DNA of 64,000 nucleotides from an uncultured Allomuricauda sp. (GTDB lineage Bacteria; Bacteroidota; Bacteroidia; Flavobacteriales; Flavobacteriaceae). A program made the translations under genes and the position numbers. The notes beneath the pieces were generated by a model that saw nothing but the letters and a program-made list of their open reading frames with translations, had not been told where the DNA came from and ran no database searches. The first letter of the stretch is position 1, and each line of letters starts with the position of its first letter. The stretch covers positions 21,360 to 85,359 of the forward strand of contig NZ_CAMYIC010000036.1 of assembly GCF_947258355.1 (NCBI RefSeq). Direction: 5' to 3'. Below are positions 26,407-34,952 of the stretch, one piece after another.

Positions 26407-28539
26407 ATGCAACTTGTTCCCTATATCGTTCGCCACACCAATCTTTCAGAGAAAAGTGTGGAAAACACCGTAGCTCTTTTAAATCAAGATTGCACCGTTC
26501 CCTTTATTTCCCGATACCGAAAGGAGCTAACAGGTAATCTGGACGAGGTCCAGATTGGTGCCATAGTAGAGTTCAAAAGCCAGTTCGAGACATTGGAAAA
26601 GCGAAAAATGGCCATCATTAAAGCGGTTAAGGAACAGGATGCGCTTACTCCGGAGCTGGAAGCCAAATTTTTGAACTGTTCCAACCTAACCAATTTGGAG
26701 GATCTTTACCTTCCATTTAAAAAAAGTAAAAAGACCAAGGCAGAGACCGCGCGTAAAAATGGATTGGAGCCTTTGGCCAAGATTATTATGGCGCAACGCA
26801 GCGATGAAATTGAATACATTGCCTCCCAATACCTCAACAAGGATGTTATTAACGAAGATGATGCCCTCGAAGGAGCCCGACATATTATTTCTGAATGGGT
26901 CAATGAGCGAACCGATATCCGTAAACAATTGCGGGGTCAGTTGGAACGATATGCCTTGATCACCACCAAGGTCGTCAAAACCAAAAAAGAAGACGAAAAG
27001 GCCCAAAAATTTCGCGACTATTTTGATTGGAGCGAACCTTTGAACAGATGTCCATCACATCGTTTTTTGGCCATTATGCGTGCGGAAAAAGAAGGTTTTA
27101 TACGGGTAAAGGTTGAAATTGATGATGACCGTGCGCTCCAAAATATGGAACGCCGCCTGATAAAATCCAATAATGCCTGTGCCGAGCAAATAGAACTGGT
27201 CATTACAGATGCCTACAAAAGACTCCTGTTCCCATCATTATCCAAGGAAGTCCTAAATATTGCCAAGGTAAAAGCAGATGCCGCTGCCATTCAGGTTTTT
27301 TCGAAAAATTTAAAGCAATTATTGCTCGGCGCACCTTTAGGGGAAAAACGAATTTTGGCCATTGACCCTGGTTTTAGAACTGGCTGTAAAGTAGTCTGCT
27401 TGGACGAGCAGGGAGATCTTAAACATAACGAAACCATATATCCCCATCCACCACAGCGGGATAGTTCTGGTGCCATCAAAAAGATTAGTTCTTTGGTGGA
27501 TGCATACAAAATTGAGGCCATAGCCATAGGCAACGGAACGGCGTCGCGGGAAACAGAGCAATTGGTAAAGCGTGTCCCATTTAAAAAGGACATCGATGTT
27601 TTTGTAGTGAGCGAAGCAGGGGCCTCCATTTACTCAGCTTCCAAAATTGCACGGGAGGAATTTCCTAATTACGATGTAACGGTAAGGGGGGCAGTTTCCA
27701 TTGGCCGTCGTTTGGCCGACCCTTTGGCAGAATTGGTGAAAATTGATGCGAAGTCTATCGGGGTTGGGCAATACCAGCACGATGTGGATCAAACCCAATT
27801 AAAAACCTCTTTGGATACCGTTGTTGAAAGTTGCGTGAACTCCGTCGGGGTTAATGTCAATACGGCGAGCGTCCCTCTTTTAAGCTATGTTTCGGGCATT
27901 GGACCTAAACTCGCAGAAAACATTGTTGCCCACCGAAACGAAAATGGTGCGTTCAAAAACAGGGAAGAAATCAAAAAAGTAGCTCGTTTAGGCGGAAAGG
28001 CCTTTGAGCAAAGTGCAGGTTTTTTACGCATCAAAAATGGTGACAATCCTTTGGATGATTCGGCCGTGCACCCAGAAAGTTATGGTTTGGTGTCAAAAAT
28101 GGCGAAAGATCAAGGCATTTCACTCAATGAAATTGTTGGAAACAAGTCTGCTTTGGAAGATATCAACCTAAAAACCTATTGTACTGATACCATAGGAATG
28201 CCTACCCTGGAGGATATTGTAAAGGAATTGGAAAAACCTGGGTTGGACCTTCGTGAAAAGGCCAAGGTGTTTACCTTTAATCAGAACATCAAGGAAATTA
28301 CCGATTTGCGTCAAGGTCAATTGTTACCTGGTATTGTCAACAACATTACCAATTTTGGTTGTTTTGTGGACATTGGGATCAAGGAGAGTGGATTGATACA
28401 TATTTCCAATCTATCGGATACTTTTGTAAAAGATGTCAACGAACACGTGAGCCTTCATCAACAGGTGGTGGTAAAAGTATTGGATGTGGACGTGCCTCGA
28501 AAACGGATACAGTTGGCATTACATAAACAAGGTGCATAA
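26407..28539 (+). CDS. tex: Tex-family RNA-binding transcription accessory protein
   Basis: 710-residue Tex. The N-terminal helical domain (about 1-300) has PFISRYRKELTGNLDE. The YqgF/RNaseH-like domain starts near 317 (ILAIDPGFRTGCKVVCLD). A helix-hairpin-helix pair is near 490-530 (LSYVSGIGPKLAENIV). The S1 RNA-binding domain occupies about 637-705 (LLPGIVNNITNFGCFVDIGI). Tex proteins bind nucleic acids and affect transcription and stress survival. The stop TAA is immediately followed by the ATG of the histone-deacetylase-like gene, which suggests tight translational coupling. Confidence 0.93.
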   Translation: MQLVPYIVRHTNLSEKSVENTVALLNQDCTVPFISRYRKELTGNLDEVQIGAIVEFKSQFETLEKRKMAIIKAVKEQDALTPELEAKFLNCSNLTNLEDLYLPFKKSKKTKAETARKNGLEPLAKIIMAQRSDEIEYIASQYLNKDVINEDDALEGARHIISEWVNERTDIRKQLRGQLERYALITTKVVKTKKEDEKAQKFRDYFDWSEPLNRCPSHRFLAIMRAEKEGFIRVKVEIDDDRALQNMERRLIKSNNACAEQIELVITDAYKRLLFPSLSKEVLNIAKVKADAAAIQVFSKNLKQLLLGAPLGEKRILAIDPGFRTGCKVVCLDEQGDLKHNETIYPHPPQRDSSGAIKKISSLVDAYKIEAIAIGNGTASRETEQLVKRVPFKKDIDVFVVSEAGASIYSASKIAREEFPNYDVTVRGAVSIGRRLADPLAELVKIDAKSIGVGQYQHDVDQTQLKTSLDTVVESCVNSVGVNVNTASVPLLSYVSGIGPKLAENIVAHRNENGAFKNREEIKKVARLGGKAFEQSAGFLRIKNGDNPLDDSAVHPESYGLVSKMAKDQGISLNEIVGNKSALEDINLKTYCTDTIGMPTLEDIVKELEKPGLDLREKAKVFTFNQNIKEITDLRQGQLLPGIVNNITNFGCFVDIGIKESGLIHISNLSDTFVKDVNEHVSLHQQVVVKVLDVDVPRKRIQLALHKQGA

Positions 28540-29442
28540 ATGCTCAAAATAGCCTATCACCCCATTTACAAACATCCATTGCCCGAAGGGCATAGGTTCC
28601 CGATGATCAAATACGAGTTGTTGCCACAGCAGTTATTATATGAGGGTACTTGCACCGAGGATAACTTTTTTGAACCCTCATTACCTGAAGACCACCATAT
28701 TTTGGCTGCACACGATGAGACCTATTATAAAAATTTGATCAATTTGGGATTATCCAAAAGAGAAGCTCGAAAGATCGGCTTTCCCCTGAGTGATGAACTT
28801 GTTCAACGAGAAAGAATCATAGCCGACGGTACTATTAAAGGTTGCCATTTTGCTCTTGAAAATGGCATTGCCATGAACATTGCCGGAGGAACGCACCATG
28901 CCTACTCGGATAGAGGTGAGGCCTTTTGCATGCTCAACGACCAAGCCATTGGAGCTCGGTATCTTTTGAACAACAAATTTGCCGAAAGGATTTTGATCGT
29001 GGATTTGGATGTACACCAAGGTAATGGCACCGCCGAAATTTTTAAAACAGACCATTCTGTTTTTACGTTCTCCATGCACGGGAAGGGTAATTATCCTTTT
29101 AAAAAAGAGACTTCGGACTTGGATATTCCTTTGGAAAAAGGCGCTACGGATGAAGAATACCTGTCCATCCTAAAAACGAAGTTGCCAGAATTATTGGAGA
29201 AAGTTGAACCCGACTTTATTTTTTACCTCTGCGGGGTGGACATATTGGAAACCGATAAATTGGGCACCTTGTCCATGACATTGGATGGATGCAAGGAACG
29301 GGACCGTTTTGTACTTGAAGCTTGTAATGATGCCAAGATTCCCGTTCAATGCAGTATGGGAGGAGGCTATTCGCCTGAAATCAAAACCATAGTGGAAGCG
29401 CATGCCAATACTTTTCGCTTGGCACAAGATATTTATGAATAA
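28540..29442 (+). CDS. Histone deacetylase family protein
   Basis: 300-residue arginase/deacetylase-fold zinc hydrolase. Family motifs are GGTHHAYSDRGEAFCMLND near residues 112-130, LIVDLDVHQGNGTAEIF near 150-166 (zinc-binding Asp and His), FSMHGKGNYPF, and FYLCGVDILETDKLG near 230 (third zinc ligand Asp). The sequence style is that of the HDAC11/class IV-like bacterial group. Bacterial members deacetylate small molecules such as polyamines or acetoin-related compounds, or proteins; the substrate cannot be told. The gene follows tex with no gap. Confidence 0.85.
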   Translation: MLKIAYHPIYKHPLPEGHRFPMIKYELLPQQLLYEGTCTEDNFFEPSLPEDHHILAAHDETYYKNLINLGLSKREARKIGFPLSDELVQRERIIADGTIKGCHFALENGIAMNIAGGTHHAYSDRGEAFCMLNDQAIGARYLLNNKFAERILIVDLDVHQGNGTAEIFKTDHSVFTFSMHGKGNYPFKKETSDLDIPLEKGATDEEYLSILKTKLPELLEKVEPDFIFYLCGVDILETDKLGTLSMTLDGCKERDRFVLEACNDAKIPVQCSMGGGYSPEIKTIVEAHANTFRLAQDIYE

Positions 29443-29460
29443 TTTTGCCGACTACTTTTG
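29440..29460 (+). promoter_or_regulatory. Two overlapping -7 boxes of the PAP2 gene
   Basis: TAATTTTG (29440-29447) and TACTTTTG (29453-29460) both fit TAnnTTTG. The first has a TTG 18 bp upstream. They precede the ATG at 29473 and rule out the TTG at 29458 as start. Confidence 0.55.
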
Positions 29461-29472
29461 TTTTACAATCTC

Positions 29473-30315
29473 ATGAAAAGTTTTAGATACCTGATTTTTA
29501 TTTTATTGACCACAGCAGTGACTGGTCAAGAATTACAGCAAAAAAAAGACAAAAACCTTTGGAACAACTTTACCTACGATGTTGGTAACGTTTTTGGAGG
29601 TGTAGGCCATGCCTATTCCCGTCCGTTCCATTGGAAAGGCAACGATTGGGCCAATTTTGGCTATCTAACGGGTGGTACCTTGCTTCTTTTTACAGTGGAT
29701 AATGAACTGAACGATTGGAAAAATGGTTTTGAACAGGATGTTCCAGACCTTATTATGGACTACGGAAACAAATACGGTGCTCCGGAAAACAACTACATGC
29801 TCACCGGAGGGGTGTATTTGGCCGGACTTTTTACAAAGAACGAAAAGCTTAGGCGTACCGGTGTCCTTTTGATTTCTTCTGCAACGGCTGGCGGATTTTT
29901 ACAGCAGGTAAGCAAGCGAATTATTGGTAGGGCCCGGCCGAAAAGCGGGGCAGGTTCCGCAACCTTTGATCCATTGCACTTAGATCGTGTGTACAATTAC
30001 GACTCATTCCCATCAGGCCATGCCATGTTAGCTTTTAGTAATGCCTATGCAATTGCCAAACAGTTTAAAAGTCCATGGATCAAGGGAGGTCTGTACACTG
30101 TAGGTATGATTCCTGGTCTTGTTCGTGTATTGGATGATTTTCATTGGGTGTCCGATGTAGCTTTCAGTACGGTTCTCAGCATCTTTATTGTAGAATCCAT
30201 CGACAAATACCTCGATTCCAAGTACGATGAAAAATATAATGACCAAAAGCCAAAAAATGTAAGTTGGAATCTTTCTTTTGGCCCAAACACTCTCGGGGTA
30301 TCCCTTCATTTTTAG
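29473..30315 (+). CDS. PAP2-family phosphatase
   Basis: 280-residue PAP2 (type 2 phosphatidic acid phosphatase) protein. The three signature motifs are present: K-x6-RP (KRIIGRARP), PSGH (SFPSGHAML) and R-x5-H-x3-D (RVLDDFHWVSD). An N-terminal hydrophobic segment (FRYLIFILLTTAVTG) is a signal peptide or anchor, and several further hydrophobic segments follow. Substrates could be undecaprenyl-pyrophosphate or phosphatidate. The C-terminal segment (NLSFGPNTLGVSLHF) is beta-like, ends in Phe and may contact the outer membrane. It has its own promoter, downstream of the tex/deacetylase pair. Confidence 0.88.
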   Translation: MKSFRYLIFILLTTAVTGQELQQKKDKNLWNNFTYDVGNVFGGVGHAYSRPFHWKGNDWANFGYLTGGTLLLFTVDNELNDWKNGFEQDVPDLIMDYGNKYGAPENNYMLTGGVYLAGLFTKNEKLRRTGVLLISSATAGGFLQQVSKRIIGRARPKSGAGSATFDPLHLDRVYNYDSFPSGHAMLAFSNAYAIAKQFKSPWIKGGLYTVGMIPGLVRVLDDFHWVSDVAFSTVLSIFIVESIDKYLDSKYDEKYNDQKPKNVSWNLSFGPNTLGVSLHF

Positions 30316-30368
30316 AGGAATTCAAATCAGAACTATGTTAAATTTTATTTAGATTTATTTAAAATAGT

Positions 30369-30376
30369 TATTTTTG
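30369..30376 (+). promoter_or_regulatory. -7 box (TATTTTTG) of the small basic protein
   Basis: Perfect TAnnTTTG 21 bp before the ATG at 30398. It lies across the TTG at 30374 and rejects that codon as a start. Confidence 0.55.
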
Positions 30377-30397
30377 TATCCTATTTCGATTCTATCC

Positions 30398-30559
30398 ATG
30401 GGAAAGAAAAAGGACAAAAAGAAACTCAAAAAAGAAAAGCTCAGGGAACTACCACCAACTGGAAAGGTAAAATCCAAATGCTGCAAAAAGTACAAGAAAA
30501 GCGAGAGCAAACGTTGCAAAAAATGTCCTTGCTTTGATCTGCTAAAGAAGGTTGCATAA
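30398..30559 (+). CDS. Small Lys- and Cys-rich protein
   Basis: 53-residue, strongly basic protein: GKKKDKKKLKKEKLREL, then five cysteines in K-CC-KKYKKSESKR-C-KK-C-P-C-F. No signal peptide is present. The spacing of cysteines suggests a small metal-binding knuckle, and the lysine-rich N-terminus suggests nucleic-acid or ribosome contact, but both are inference. It has its own -7 box and is followed by a 90-bp gap. I recall similar short proteins in Flavobacteriaceae but cannot name a family. Confidence 0.55.
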   Translation: MGKKKDKKKLKKEKLRELPPTGKVKSKCCKKYKKSESKRCKKCPCFDLLKKVA

Positions 30560-30646
30560 ATCTACTTCAACCACTTTCCGATTTACACATCCAAACCGAC
30601 CAATGGTTGCTTTATTTGTGCTATTTTTAGGACAAACTAAAAAACC

Positions 30647-32200
30647 ATGATCAAAAAAACCTCTCTTTTATTTGCCTTGCTCCTCTTATTCGGCATTTCG
30701 ATATTTGCACAGGACAAGGATGCTGTAATAGAAGCAATTATTCAAGAAGCTAACGAAAACTCTCAATTGGAAAACCTGGGACATCAATTAATGGATGGCA
30801 TTGGACCTAGATTGGTAGGTACTCCACAAATGAAAATCGCCCATGATTGGGCCGTTGCCAAATATCAAAGTTGGGGAATTCCAGCTCGCAACGAACAATG
30901 GGGCGAATGGAAAGGTTGGGAACGCGGAATTAGCCATATCGATATGGTACATCCAAGAGTACAGAGCCTAAGAGGAACCCAATTGGCATGGAGCCCAAGT
31001 ACTCCCAAAAAAGGAGTTACCGCTGAATTGGTGGTTTTACCAACAGTATCCGACTCTTTGGAATTTGCCAATTGGCTGCCCAATGTAAAAGGTAAACTCG
31101 TAATGATTTCCATGCCGCAGCCCACAGGAAGGCCCGATTACAACTGGGAAGAATTTGCTACAGAAAAGTCGTTTGAAAAAATGAAAAGAGAGCGGGATGA
31201 GCAAAATGAAGCATGGAGAGAGAACATGCGAAACACTGGACTCGACCGAAGAACCTTGCCCGTTGCCTTGGAAAAAGCTGGTGCCGTAGGTATTGTTGCC
31301 TCCTACTGGTCCAGAGGTTTTGGGGTAAACAAGATATTTGGTGCATACACCAAAAAAATCCCGACTGTTGATTTGGAGCTTGAAGATTATGGTATGTTAT
31401 ATCGGTTGGTGGAATCAGGGCAAAAACCAGAGCTACATATTGTTGCAGAATCCAAAGAATTGGGTAAGATGCCCACATTCAATACTATAGCAGAGATCAA
31501 AGGTTCAGAAAAACCCGATGAGTATGTAATTCTATCAGCCCATTTTGATTCTTGGGACGGTGGAACGGGTGCCACGGATAACGGCACGGGAACTTTAGTT
31601 ATGATGGAAGCCATGCGCATTCTGAAAAAAGCCTATCCTAACCCAAAACGAACTATTCTAGTTGGACATTGGGGCAGTGAGGAACAGGGACTTAATGGGT
31701 CTAGAGCATTTGTCGAAGACAACCCTGAAATTGTCGAAGGCGTACAGGCCCTATTTAATCAAGACAATGGTACGGGTAGAGTGGTTCGAATTTCTGGAGG
31801 TGGATTTTTGAATTCCTACGATTATTTGGGCAAGTGGCTGCACGAAGTACCTAGGGAAATCACAGATGAAATAGAAACAACCTTTCCTGGAACTCCTGCT
31901 CGCGGTGGGTCGGATTATGCCTCTTTTCAAGCTGCTGGAGCGCCCGCTTTTAGTTTGAGTTCTCTGAGCTGGTCCTATTGGAACTATACATGGCATACCA
32001 ATAGGGACACTTACGATAAGATTATTTTTGATGATGTTCGAAACAACGCAATTCTAACCGCAATTCTCGCCTACATGGCAAGTGAGCATCCAGAAAAGAC
32101 TTCTCGTGAAAAAGCTGTGTTACCTATAAGCAATAGAACGGGAGAACAATTGGAGTGGCCTACACCACGTTCCCCCGAACGTGATGGTGGTCAAAATTAA
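30647..32200 (+). CDS. Secreted M28 metallopeptidase (carboxypeptidase Q-like)
   Basis: 517-residue exported zinc peptidase. The signal peptide is MIKKTSLLFALLLLFGISIFA, cleaved before QDKD. A PA-like insert (about 120-280) precedes the M28 catalytic domain. Zinc and catalytic residues: SAHFDSWDGG near 300 (His, catalytic Asp), ATDNGTG (bridging Asp), WGSEEQGLNGS near 346 (Glu pair), NQDNGTG near 372 (Asp), and WHTNRDTYD near 453 (His). This is the order of family M28 aminopeptidases/carboxypeptidase Q. It probably acts in the periplasm on peptides. A strong bidirectional terminator follows. Confidence 0.88.
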   Translation: MIKKTSLLFALLLLFGISIFAQDKDAVIEAIIQEANENSQLENLGHQLMDGIGPRLVGTPQMKIAHDWAVAKYQSWGIPARNEQWGEWKGWERGISHIDMVHPRVQSLRGTQLAWSPSTPKKGVTAELVVLPTVSDSLEFANWLPNVKGKLVMISMPQPTGRPDYNWEEFATEKSFEKMKRERDEQNEAWRENMRNTGLDRRTLPVALEKAGAVGIVASYWSRGFGVNKIFGAYTKKIPTVDLELEDYGMLYRLVESGQKPELHIVAESKELGKMPTFNTIAEIKGSEKPDEYVILSAHFDSWDGGTGATDNGTGTLVMMEAMRILKKAYPNPKRTILVGHWGSEEQGLNGSRAFVEDNPEIVEGVQALFNQDNGTGRVVRISGGGFLNSYDYLGKWLHEVPREITDEIETTFPGTPARGGSDYASFQAAGAPAFSLSSLSWSYWNYTWHTNRDTYDKIIFDDVRNNAILTAILAYMASEHPEKTSREKAVLPISNRTGEQLEWPTPRSPERDGGQN

Positions 32201-32220
32201 ATTAGAGCTAAACCAGAATA

Positions 32221-32251
32221 AAAAAAGCCGCCCAAATTGGGCGGCTTTTTA
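32221..32251. terminator. Bidirectional terminator
   Basis: GCCGCCCAA-A-TTGGGCGGC flanked by A-run on the left and TTTTT on the right, between the converging genes ending at 32200 (+) and 32274 (-). Confidence 0.9.
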
Positions 32252-32273
32252 ATTAACTAACTAAAATGCACAT

Positions 32274-32678
32274 TCAAAATATTCTTGGAGATGCCACTTG
32301 AACACTGGCTCCAATTGCTTCTCTAGAAAAATTTTCACTTTCTTTATAAGTAAAATATTTACTTGCCTGTTCGTAATAATAATCGCTATGTCTACAATCG
32401 TTTCCGCAAGTTTCGGCATATTCTGAATATGCCTTTCTCTTGGCAGTCATATAGATATTGTAAGCAATATTATCTTTGGTTTTTAAATCCTTTTCGTAAC
32501 GATTTTGATCTTGCCAAAAATCTTTTTCATCCTCTAAACTGGAAAACGTAGTGGATTGTTCCTGATGAGCATCTTTCCAAGCCTGTTTTTCATAAAAGGG
32601 AACTTCTCCTTTTTGACCCCAAGCCATGGCCGCCAACCCCAAAGTTAACCATACGGTGATGTGAACTTTTAATCTCAT
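32274..32678 (-). CDS. Secreted unknown protein
   Basis: 134-residue exported protein with a signal peptide (KVHITVWLTLGLAAMAWG, cleavage near residue 21). The mature part is hydrophilic and helical, rich in Asp, Glu, Lys, Tyr and Gln (DEKDFWQDQNRYEKDLKTK). It has two cysteines spaced C-GND-C (ETCGNDCRHSDYYYEQ) that could form a disulfide or bind metal. I recognise no domain. It is a single-gene unit ending at the bidirectional terminator. Confidence 0.55.
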   Translation of the reverse strand: MRLKVHITVWLTLGLAAMAWGQKGEVPFYEKQAWKDAHQEQSTTFSSLEDEKDFWQDQNRYEKDLKTKDNIAYNIYMTAKRKAYSEYAETCGNDCRHSDYYYEQASKYFTYKESENFSREAIGASVQVASPRIF

Positions 32679-32820
32679 TTGTTTGAGTTTTACTGAATAC
32701 CTTGTTCATTTACTAAAGTTCTGGCGTTTGGCTATGTAACAACTTAAAAAGGATTACCCTAACTCAAAAACCAAAAAAGGGGCAGTTTACCCCTTATTGG
32801 TCGTTATGATACCTATTTGC

Positions 32821-33153
32821 TTACTTGCCGAGCATCAGCAATTCATTACATTTGATTTCAGTGATATATCGTTTCTCACCCTCGTTGTTCTCATAGGAAC
32901 GGTTCATAAGTTTACCTTCAATCATCACCTCTTTGCCCTTGGACAAAAAATCTTCCGAAATTTCGGCCAGCTTTCCCCAGGCCACAATATTGTGCCATTG
33001 CGTATCCGTTACCTTTTCGCCTTTTGCATTTTTATAAGATTCGTTTGTGGCGATAGAAAACTTGGCCAATTTGGTTCCGTTCTCCATAATAATGATTTCT
33101 GGATCATTGCCTAGGTTACCGATCAACTGAACTTTGTTTTTAAGTGAATTCAT
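32821..33153 (-). CDS. ssb: Single-stranded DNA-binding protein, short paralogue
   Basis: 110-residue SSB made of the OB fold only: KVQLIGNLGNDPEI, FSIATNESYKNAKGE, TQWHNIVAWGKLAEI, GKEVMIEGKLMNRSYEN. It ends NELLMLGK and lacks the acidic, Phe-terminated tail that recruits partner proteins in the main bacterial SSB. It is therefore probably a secondary SSB (the housekeeping copy should be elsewhere). A perfect -7 box (TAAGTTTG) lies at 33209-33216 on the minus strand, giving a leader of about 50 nt. It has no functional neighbours. Confidence 0.88.
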   Translation of the reverse strand: MNSLKNKVQLIGNLGNDPEIIIMENGTKLAKFSIATNESYKNAKGEKVTDTQWHNIVAWGKLAEISEDFLSKGKEVMIEGKLMNRSYENNEGEKRYITEIKCNELLMLGK

Positions 33154-33208
33154 AATAGTAAGATTTAAGTTTAAAATTTAGTGACCGAACTCTTATAGTC
33201 CGACAGGG

Positions 33209-33216
33209 CAAACTTA
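33209..33216 (-). promoter_or_regulatory. -7 box (TAAGTTTG) upstream of ssb
   Basis: Minus-strand perfect TAnnTTTG, 56 bp before the ssb ATG. No good -33 element was seen. Confidence 0.4.
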
Positions 33217-33352
33217 GAATTACGCAAAAACGATATTCGGTTTGTAATCACTTGTTTTCGTTTGTAAATGTATGTACTCAATTACAACCACGTAAAAGTG
33301 ACTTATAAGGTAATCCTGTGTCCAATTGAACAACCAAAAAACCCTCGACCTA

Positions 33353-33577
33353 ATGCTCATCAGAACTATAAACAAGTATCAAGTCATTAAAAGATTCAGT
33401 TTCTGTAAAAAAATGTACGATATAGCCGAAACCATATATATTCAGGAACAAGATCTGACACATGGAGACCCTCAAAAAGTATTTGGTCAAGAGAAGGAAT
33501 ATTTGACCGATATCTCTTCCGAAGTATACGATTCTCTTTGCAAGGGGTTCATTATTAGAGCCGATAGCCCTAAATAG
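33353..33577 (+). CDS. Doubtful small ORF, unknown
   Basis: 74-residue frame (MLIRTINKYQVIKRF...) with no recognised domain and no -7 box before it. The downstream part from an internal ATG at 33413 (MYDIAETIYIQEQDLTHGD) has protein-like composition and could be the true product of 54 residues. If neither is real, the whole interval 33154-33825 is non-coding apart from the ssb promoter and an inverted repeat. Confidence 0.35.
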   Translation: MLIRTINKYQVIKRFSFCKKMYDIAETIYIQEQDLTHGDPQKVFGQEKEYLTDISSEVYDSLCKGFIIRADSPK

Positions 33578-33825
33578 ACCAAAACAAATCCCAATAAGCG
33601 TTAAATTAAGTTAAACACTTGATTTTCTGATACGTATCCTTTTGTTTATAACTGTACTATGACACTAGTTTCTACTGATGTCATAGCTCTTGGGGGGGTA
33701 TAAATCCACTTATTTACCTCCTTTAGGTACCCAAAAACCTATTGCATCAAGAATTACATCGTTACAATCAATCCTCACGGGTAATGACTTGTACATTTAC
33801 AGTAAACAAATCAAAAATCTATTAT
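33578..33825. promoter_or_regulatory. Upstream region of dps with inverted repeat
   Basis: Non-coding stretch. It holds a perfect inverted repeat CTATGACA (33657-33664) and TGTCATAG (33679-33686) with a 14-nt spacer, a run of seven G at about 33692-33698, and a weak -7-like TACATTTA (33792-33799) 26 bp before the dps ATG. The repeat could be an operator or an RNA hairpin. Confidence 0.4.
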
Positions 33826-34320
33826 ATGGAAGCTATTAAAGCAAAAAATAAAACATTTAAAAAATTAGGATTCACTTACTTGGAAACCGCTGAAATCGTA
33901 GTAAGCTTAAATACACTCTTGGCCAATTACCAAGTATTCTACAATAAATTGAGAAACTTTCATTGGAACATTGAAGGACCAGATTTTTTTGAACTCCATG
34001 AAGAGTTTGAAATCGAATACAACAGGGTCAAAGAAAATATTGATGTTGTAGCGGAGCGTATCCGAGTGTTTGGGGTGAAAAGTAATTTCACTATGAAAAA
34101 AACATTGGAACTTTCCAATATCGAGGAAAAGGATAAACACCTATCCGCTTTAGAAATGGTAAGGGAAGTACTGCACGATTACGAAATCCTGCACGACAGC
34201 ATGTTGGATGCCGTAAATGCATCTCTCGAAACCGGAGACGTTGTCACAGAAAATATGCTGACAGAATTTATGACCGAATTGGAGAAAAGACACTGGATGT
34301 TCACTTCTTTCTTAAAGTAA
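33826..34320 (+). CDS. dps: Dps-family DNA-binding ferritin-like protein
   Basis: 164-residue Dps protein, a four-helix ferritin-like subunit that forms 12-mers, oxidises and stores iron and protects DNA. The ferroxidase residues sit in NFHWNIEGPDFFELHEEFEIEYNRV (residues ~45-69; His, Asp and Glu ligands), followed by DVVAERIRVFG. The start is the ATG at 33826 (MEAIKAKNKTFKKLGFTYL). The frame extends upstream but only through non-conserved sequence. The lysine-rich N-terminus fits DNA binding. It is probably induced by oxidative or starvation stress; the inverted repeat upstream is a candidate control site. Confidence 0.9.
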   Translation: MEAIKAKNKTFKKLGFTYLETAEIVVSLNTLLANYQVFYNKLRNFHWNIEGPDFFELHEEFEIEYNRVKENIDVVAERIRVFGVKSNFTMKKTLELSNIEEKDKHLSALEMVREVLHDYEILHDSMLDAVNASLETGDVVTENMLTEFMTELEKRHWMFTSFLK

Positions 34321-34373
34321 GAATTGGAAATTCCTTCCGAAAAATTGATTTATTAACCTTAAAAAATAAGACT

Positions 34374-34844
34374 ATGAAAAAGCTATTCACTATACTATCA
34401 TTCGCAACCTTAACAGCCTTTGCCGGATATGGGCAAAATCAAAACTCAGGTGTCATGAAAGCCACCACGCAGCTCAACACCTTTACCGTATCCGAAAACG
34501 GCGTTGAAAAGGAGTACAGCGTAAAAGTAATGGAACGCAGAAAATATGGCATGGAGCTAAACAATAAGGATAGAGGAATGGTCAATCAGGATAGAAAACT
34601 TACCTCGCCTTTTGTAACCAAGTTGGTAGCCATTGACAGCGATTCCGATGAAAACTATGATGACTACATGGTATTGAAATACAAAGGTTCCGAAAACAAT
34701 GATTTTGAAGTTGTGCAGACGGACAAAGGATTTGATATCAATGTAAATGATAAGTCAATGCACTATAATATTTTAGAAAACAATTATATCGTGAACAAGA
34801 AGAATAAAAACTTCTTTATCATCGAGGAATTTGAATCGAAATAG
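34374..34844 (+). CDS. Secreted unknown protein
   Basis: 156-residue exported protein with a signal peptide (KKLFTILSFATLTAFAGYG). The mature part is small, charged and beta-rich (FTVSENGVEKEYSVKVMERRKYGM, LVAIDSDSDENYDDYMVLKY). I recognise no domain. It lies 53 bp after dps on the same strand and ends at a clear terminator, so it may be read through from dps; a stress-related role is only inference. Confidence 0.55.
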   Translation: MKKLFTILSFATLTAFAGYGQNQNSGVMKATTQLNTFTVSENGVEKEYSVKVMERRKYGMELNNKDRGMVNQDRKLTSPFVTKLVAIDSDSDENYDDYMVLKYKGSENNDFEVVQTDKGFDINVNDKSMHYNILENNYIVNKKNKNFFIIEEFESK

Positions 34845-34874
34845 TTGATATAATTTCGTTTTTTGATTGATGAG

Positions 34875-34905
34875 AAGCCAAGGATTTTCCTTGGCTTTTT
34901 CTTTG
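34875..34905 (+). terminator. Rho-independent terminator
   Basis: Perfect stem AAGCCAAGGA/TCCTTGGCTT with a 3-nt loop, then TTTCTTTG. It ends the dps/unknown-protein unit. Confidence 0.85.
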
Positions 34906-34927
34906 TTTAAATCGAGGTATTAAAACT

Positions 34928-34935
34928 TATCTTTG
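34928..34935 (+). promoter_or_regulatory. -7 box (TATCTTTG) of a GNAT gene
   Basis: Perfect TAnnTTTG with TTTG 22 bp upstream, 17 bp before the ATG at 34953. Confidence 0.6.
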
Positions 34936-34952
34936 GACTTTAATTTCTGACT

